DNA from: Ruminococcus sp.
GTDB lineage: Bacteria > Bacillota > Clostridia > Oscillospirales > Acutalibacteraceae
Reading direction: 5' to 3'
Assembly: GCA_017458105.1 (NCBI GenBank)
Contig: JAFTGC010000035.1
Coordinates: 1-34,584, forward strand
Length of the DNA: 34,584 bases
A program made the translations under genes and the position numbers. This document shows positions 33,071 through 34,584 of the stretch, piece after piece. The notes beneath the pieces are model-generated. The model saw nothing but the letters and a program-made list of their open reading frames with translations. It was not told the origin of the DNA and made no database searches. Each line of letters starts with the position of its first letter. Position 1 is the stretch's first letter.

Positions 33071-33175
33071 ATTGGTGCTCACCGCCACAAAGTGCAGACT
33101 TAGCTATCGGTGCTCACCGCCGCAAAGTGCAGACTTAGCTATTAGTGCTCACCACTATAAAGTGCAGACTACAGC
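33071..33175 (+). ncRNA. type III antitoxin RNA: three tandem 35-nt repeats (ToxI-like)
   Basis: Three back-to-back 35-bp units occupy 33071-33105, 33106-33140 and 33141-33175. Units 1 and 2 differ at 2 positions; unit 3 is more diverged, mainly in the middle and the last six bases. The core GTGCTCACC and AAAGTGCAGACT is kept in all three. A consensus promoter lies upstream and an intrinsic terminator plus a ToxN/AbiQ-like gene lie downstream. In type III systems the repeat RNA is cut by the toxin into single units that fold as pseudoknots and inhibit it; 34-36-nt repeats are typical of the ToxIN/AbiQ family. The conserved AAAG is a plausible cleavage site (inference). Confidence 0.9.
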
Positions 33176-33183
33176 AATCACAG

Positions 33184-33214
33184 GAGGAAGGAGAGCCATC
33201 TTCTTCCTCTTTTT
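33184..33214 (+). terminator. terminator between antitoxin RNA and toxin gene
   Basis: A 10-bp stem GAGGAAGGAG (33184-33193) / CTTCTTCCTC (33200-33209) with one G-U pair, six-nt loop and five T. In this family such a leaky terminator keeps antitoxin RNA in excess over toxin mRNA. Confidence 0.92.
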
Positions 33215-33229
33215 GTTAAGGAGTATGGT

Positions 33230-33739
33230 ATGATTATTGAGCCTAATACTAAAACCGATTTTTACTATGTTGACGGGGACTATATAGAATATTTAAAGCA
33301 AGCCGAAACAAAGTCACGCGGTTTTACATGTGTGCCGAATGTTCACTATTGGAATACTGATAAATTTGTTTTCGGTGCGGTTTTACTAATAAATGATATT
33401 CAGTATTTTGTACCTGTAACCTCATACTCAAAACCGCAACAGGACTTACTTTTGCTTAGAGATAAAAAGGATAATAAGGTGCTTGGCTCTATACGATTTA
33501 ATTATATGATTCCTGTTCCTTCCAAATGTTTACATAAGCTGAATATCGCTGATTTGCCAACCGTGCAAAGTAGGGCACACGCAAGTAAAGAGTTAGCTTT
33601 TTGCAGGAGAAACAGAGATAGAATATACAAAACCGCAAAAAGTACATATTTTCGCGTGTTGAGCCACAAATATCCGGAATTAACTAAACACAGTTGCGAT
33701 TTCCAACTGCTGGAAAAGGCATATATCGATTATATCTAA
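33230..33739 (+). CDS. type III toxin, ToxN/AbiQ-family endoribonuclease
   Basis: This 169-aa RNase is held inactive by the repeat RNA encoded just upstream and, when freed (for example by phage shut-off of transcription), cleaves cellular and antitoxin RNA. ToxN/AbiQ hallmarks visible are the N-terminal FYYVDGDYIEYLKQ (11-24), FVFGAVLLINDIQYFVPVTSYSK (47-69; the TS..K segment corresponds to the conserved active-site region), LLLLRDKK, LGSIRFNYMIPVP (85-97; 'N.MIPV') and a C-terminal helical part (115-160). AAGGAG (33218-33223) lies 6 nt before the ATG. No promoter of its own is seen, so it depends on readthrough from 33048. A 66-bp repeat follows its stop codon. Confidence 0.9.
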   Translation: MIIEPNTKTDFYYVDGDYIEYLKQAETKSRGFTCVPNVHYWNTDKFVFGAVLLINDIQYFVPVTSYSKPQQDLLLLRDKKDNKVLGSIRFNYMIPVPSKCLHKLNIADLPTVQSRAHASKELAFCRRNRDRIYKTAKSTYFRVLSHKYPELTKHSCDFQLLEKAYIDYI

Positions 33740-33745
33740 ATCCGC

Positions 33746-33811
33746 TATGAACACTTTTTTATATAAAAATTTGAGCCTTTGCTCTATGATTGCTAAAGTA
33801 TAAGGCAAAAT
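33746..33811. repeat. 66-bp direct repeat, right copy
   Basis: 65 of 66 bases equal 32943-33008. Here the T tract lacks the left arm of the tRNA terminator hairpin. A promoter follows at nearly the same distance as after the left copy. Confidence 0.95.
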
Positions 33812-33816
33812 AATAA

Positions 33817-33845
33817 TTGAATTAAATATAAATATGTGTTAAAAT
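33817..33845 (+). promoter_or_regulatory. promoter of the DUF4160 module
   Basis: -35 TTGAAT (33817-33822), 17-nt spacer, -10 TAAAAT (33840-33845). The -35 begins 6 bp after the 66-bp repeat, compared with 5 bp for the antitoxin promoter. Confidence 0.75.
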
Positions 33846-33865
33846 AATAATGTGAGGTGTCTATA

Positions 33866-34138
33866 ATGATGTATCCTTATTTAACGCTTGACGATGAAAC
33901 AGAGATTGTTCATTCGGAAATGCTCGATAACAAATATGTAAAATTATATATAGAAAAACCCGACGAAAAAGACGGCTTTCATTATGCCAGTTGTTATTTG
34001 CCAACATATGAATGGAACGATATTTTTGGATTTACAGAAGAAGAAATAAAAAAATATCAAGCTATCATTGAAAATAACGCTCACCTAATTATGGAGCTAT
34101 CGCAAAACGGAGGGTTTGACAATGCCTCAGGTTTTTAA
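33866..34138 (+). CDS. small acidic partner of DUF4160 protein
   Basis: The 90-aa acidic soluble product begins MMYPYLTLDDETEIVHSEM. It has ASCYLPTYEW in the middle and ends AHLIMELSQNGGFDNASGF; I recall similar proteins next to DUF4160 genes, but no named domain is certain. The start is ATG 33866, 6 nt after GAGGTG; an in-frame GTG at 33857 overlaps that site. The next gene overlaps its 3' end by 17 nt, so the two are coupled. The acidic-basic pair resembles toxin-antitoxin gene pairs in layout only. Confidence 0.65.
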   Translation: MMYPYLTLDDETEIVHSEMLDNKYVKLYIEKPDEKDGFHYASCYLPTYEWNDIFGFTEEEIKKYQAIIENNAHLIMELSQNGGFDNASGF

Positions 34139-34400
34139 AATAGGCTCTTACTGGGTTTACTTCTGGGCAAATGAAAATATGCCTTTGGAACCTGTTCATG
34201 TACATATTTCAAAAGGAAAACCTGTCCCGAACGCAACTAAATTTTGGATAACAAAATCGGGAAAGTGTTTGCTTGCCAATAATAATTCAAATTATAACAA
34301 CAAAACCCTTAATTATCTTAGTAAAGCGATTGAAGCAAATAACAGTATTGTAATCGAGAAATGGCTTGATTTTTTCGGAGAAATAACATATTATTGCTAA
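34122..34400 (+). CDS. DUF4160 domain protein
   Basis: The 92-aa product has the DUF4160 pattern: MPQVFKIGSYWVYFWANENMP, then PVHVHISKGK ('pHVHV.kG'), and NATKFWITKSGKCLLANN. DUF4160 proteins are small, common on mobile or accessory DNA, and usually paired with a short acidic protein; their activity is not established. The start is ATG 34122, 7 nt after GGAGGG; an in-frame TTG at 34116 is rejected. Overlaps the upstream gene and is followed by a strong terminator. Confidence 0.8.
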   Translation: MPQVFKIGSYWVYFWANENMPLEPVHVHISKGKPVPNATKFWITKSGKCLLANNNSNYNNKTLNYLSKAIEANNSIVIEKWLDFFGEITYYC

Positions 34401-34406
34401 TATCCC

Positions 34407-34437
34407 CCTCCGCTGACACTTTCAGCGGAGGATTTTT
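34407..34437 (+). terminator. terminator of the DUF4160 module
   Basis: A 10-bp stem CCTCCGCTGA (34407-34416) / TCAGCGGAGG (34422-34431) with a 5-nt loop, then ATTTTT. Confidence 0.92.
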
Positions 34438-34509
34438 ATGCCTAGTTATTATTATCACAAGTTTGCCCATATATAAGGGATTTATTAACAATTAAGTGTA
34501 GGTTTGTCA

Positions 34510-34584
34510 ATGATTAGTTACACATTAAGAAAAAACAACTTCGCCGGTATCAAGGAAGTGTTTAAGGAACTCTCTCGGAGACTT
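34510..34584 (+). CDS. start of an unidentified gene (partial, runs off window)
   Basis: A frame opens with ATG 34510 and stays open for 25 codons to the window end (MISYTLRKNNFAGIKEVF...). The predicted start is basic and helical. The ribosome site is weak (TAGG). Too little is present to name a family; its position after two toxin-antitoxin-like modules suggests more accessory genes beyond the window. Confidence 0.45.
   Translation, partial: MISYTLRKNNFAGIKEVFKELSRRL

Noticed and set aside
33071..33175. Possible CRISPR array (three 35-bp repeats)
   Set aside because: Repeats are directly adjacent with no spacers, and no cas genes are near. The promoter-repeats-terminator-toxin order fits a type III antitoxin instead.
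34510..34584. Attempt to assign the truncated last gene to a nucleotidyltransferase or transposase
   Set aside because: Only 25 residues are visible and none is diagnostic.

Overview
The window looks like a chromosomal segment of a low-to-mid GC Gram-positive Clostridia, most likely Oscillospirales/Ruminococcaceae. The reasons are strong AGGAGG ribosome sites, consensus sigma-A promoters with 17-nt spacers, a tryptophan T-box leader, reverse rubrerythrin with PerR, MurT/GatD and a DUF951 gene. The organism call is inferred from gene content only.

Layout. 1-141 is the right end of an IS3-family insertion sequence. 170-1216 is a peroxide-defence operon (perR-rubrerythrin) with Fur/PerR-type boxes. 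1264-5423 holds a cell-wall amidase, a 39-aa small ORF, the rRNA methyltransferases rsmF-like and rsmA, a small membrane protein and a DMT exporter. 5493-12318 is a complete trpEGDCFBA operon with its promoter, tRNA-Trp T-box and terminator. 12321-16360 holds an SseB-domain protein, two lipoproteins, a VbhA-like antitoxin next to a truncated Fic gene (inside a 26-bp direct repeat), an orphan gene and tRNA-Arg(ACG). 16422-21619 is a leftward housekeeping operon: DUF951, prfA, a Sua5-CoaE fusion, a lytic transglycosylase and an M18 aminopeptidase. 21672-28007 holds a YcxB-like protein, a MarR regulator with a three-gene ABC exporter, and a Big2/NodB polysaccharide deacetylase. 28139-29668 is amtB behind a long leader with an intrinsic terminator. 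29681-32699 holds an acidic surface protein and murT-gatD.

The most interesting part is 32776-34584, downstream of an initiator tRNA. A consensus promoter drives three tandem 35-bp repeats, then an intrinsic terminator, then a ToxN/AbiQ-like endoribonuclease gene. This is the architecture of a type III (RNA antitoxin) toxin-antitoxin or abortive-infection system. A near-perfect 66-bp direct repeat brackets the cassette; its left copy contains half of the tRNA terminator hairpin. A second small two-gene module (DUF4160 plus partner) follows the right copy, and then another gene runs off the window. The VbhA/Fic remnant at 14.2-14.7 kb is also bracketed by a direct repeat, so the window has two toxin-antitoxin insertions with duplicated flanks.

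Starts were moved from the longest open frame to the codon with a properly spaced Shine-Dalgarno for the amidase, trpE, trpD, trpA, the 105-aa orphan, the M18 peptidase, DUF951, the YcxB-like gene, all three ABC genes, the deacetylase, amtB, the acidic protein and both DUF4160-module genes. All family assignments come from reading motifs, not from database searches.
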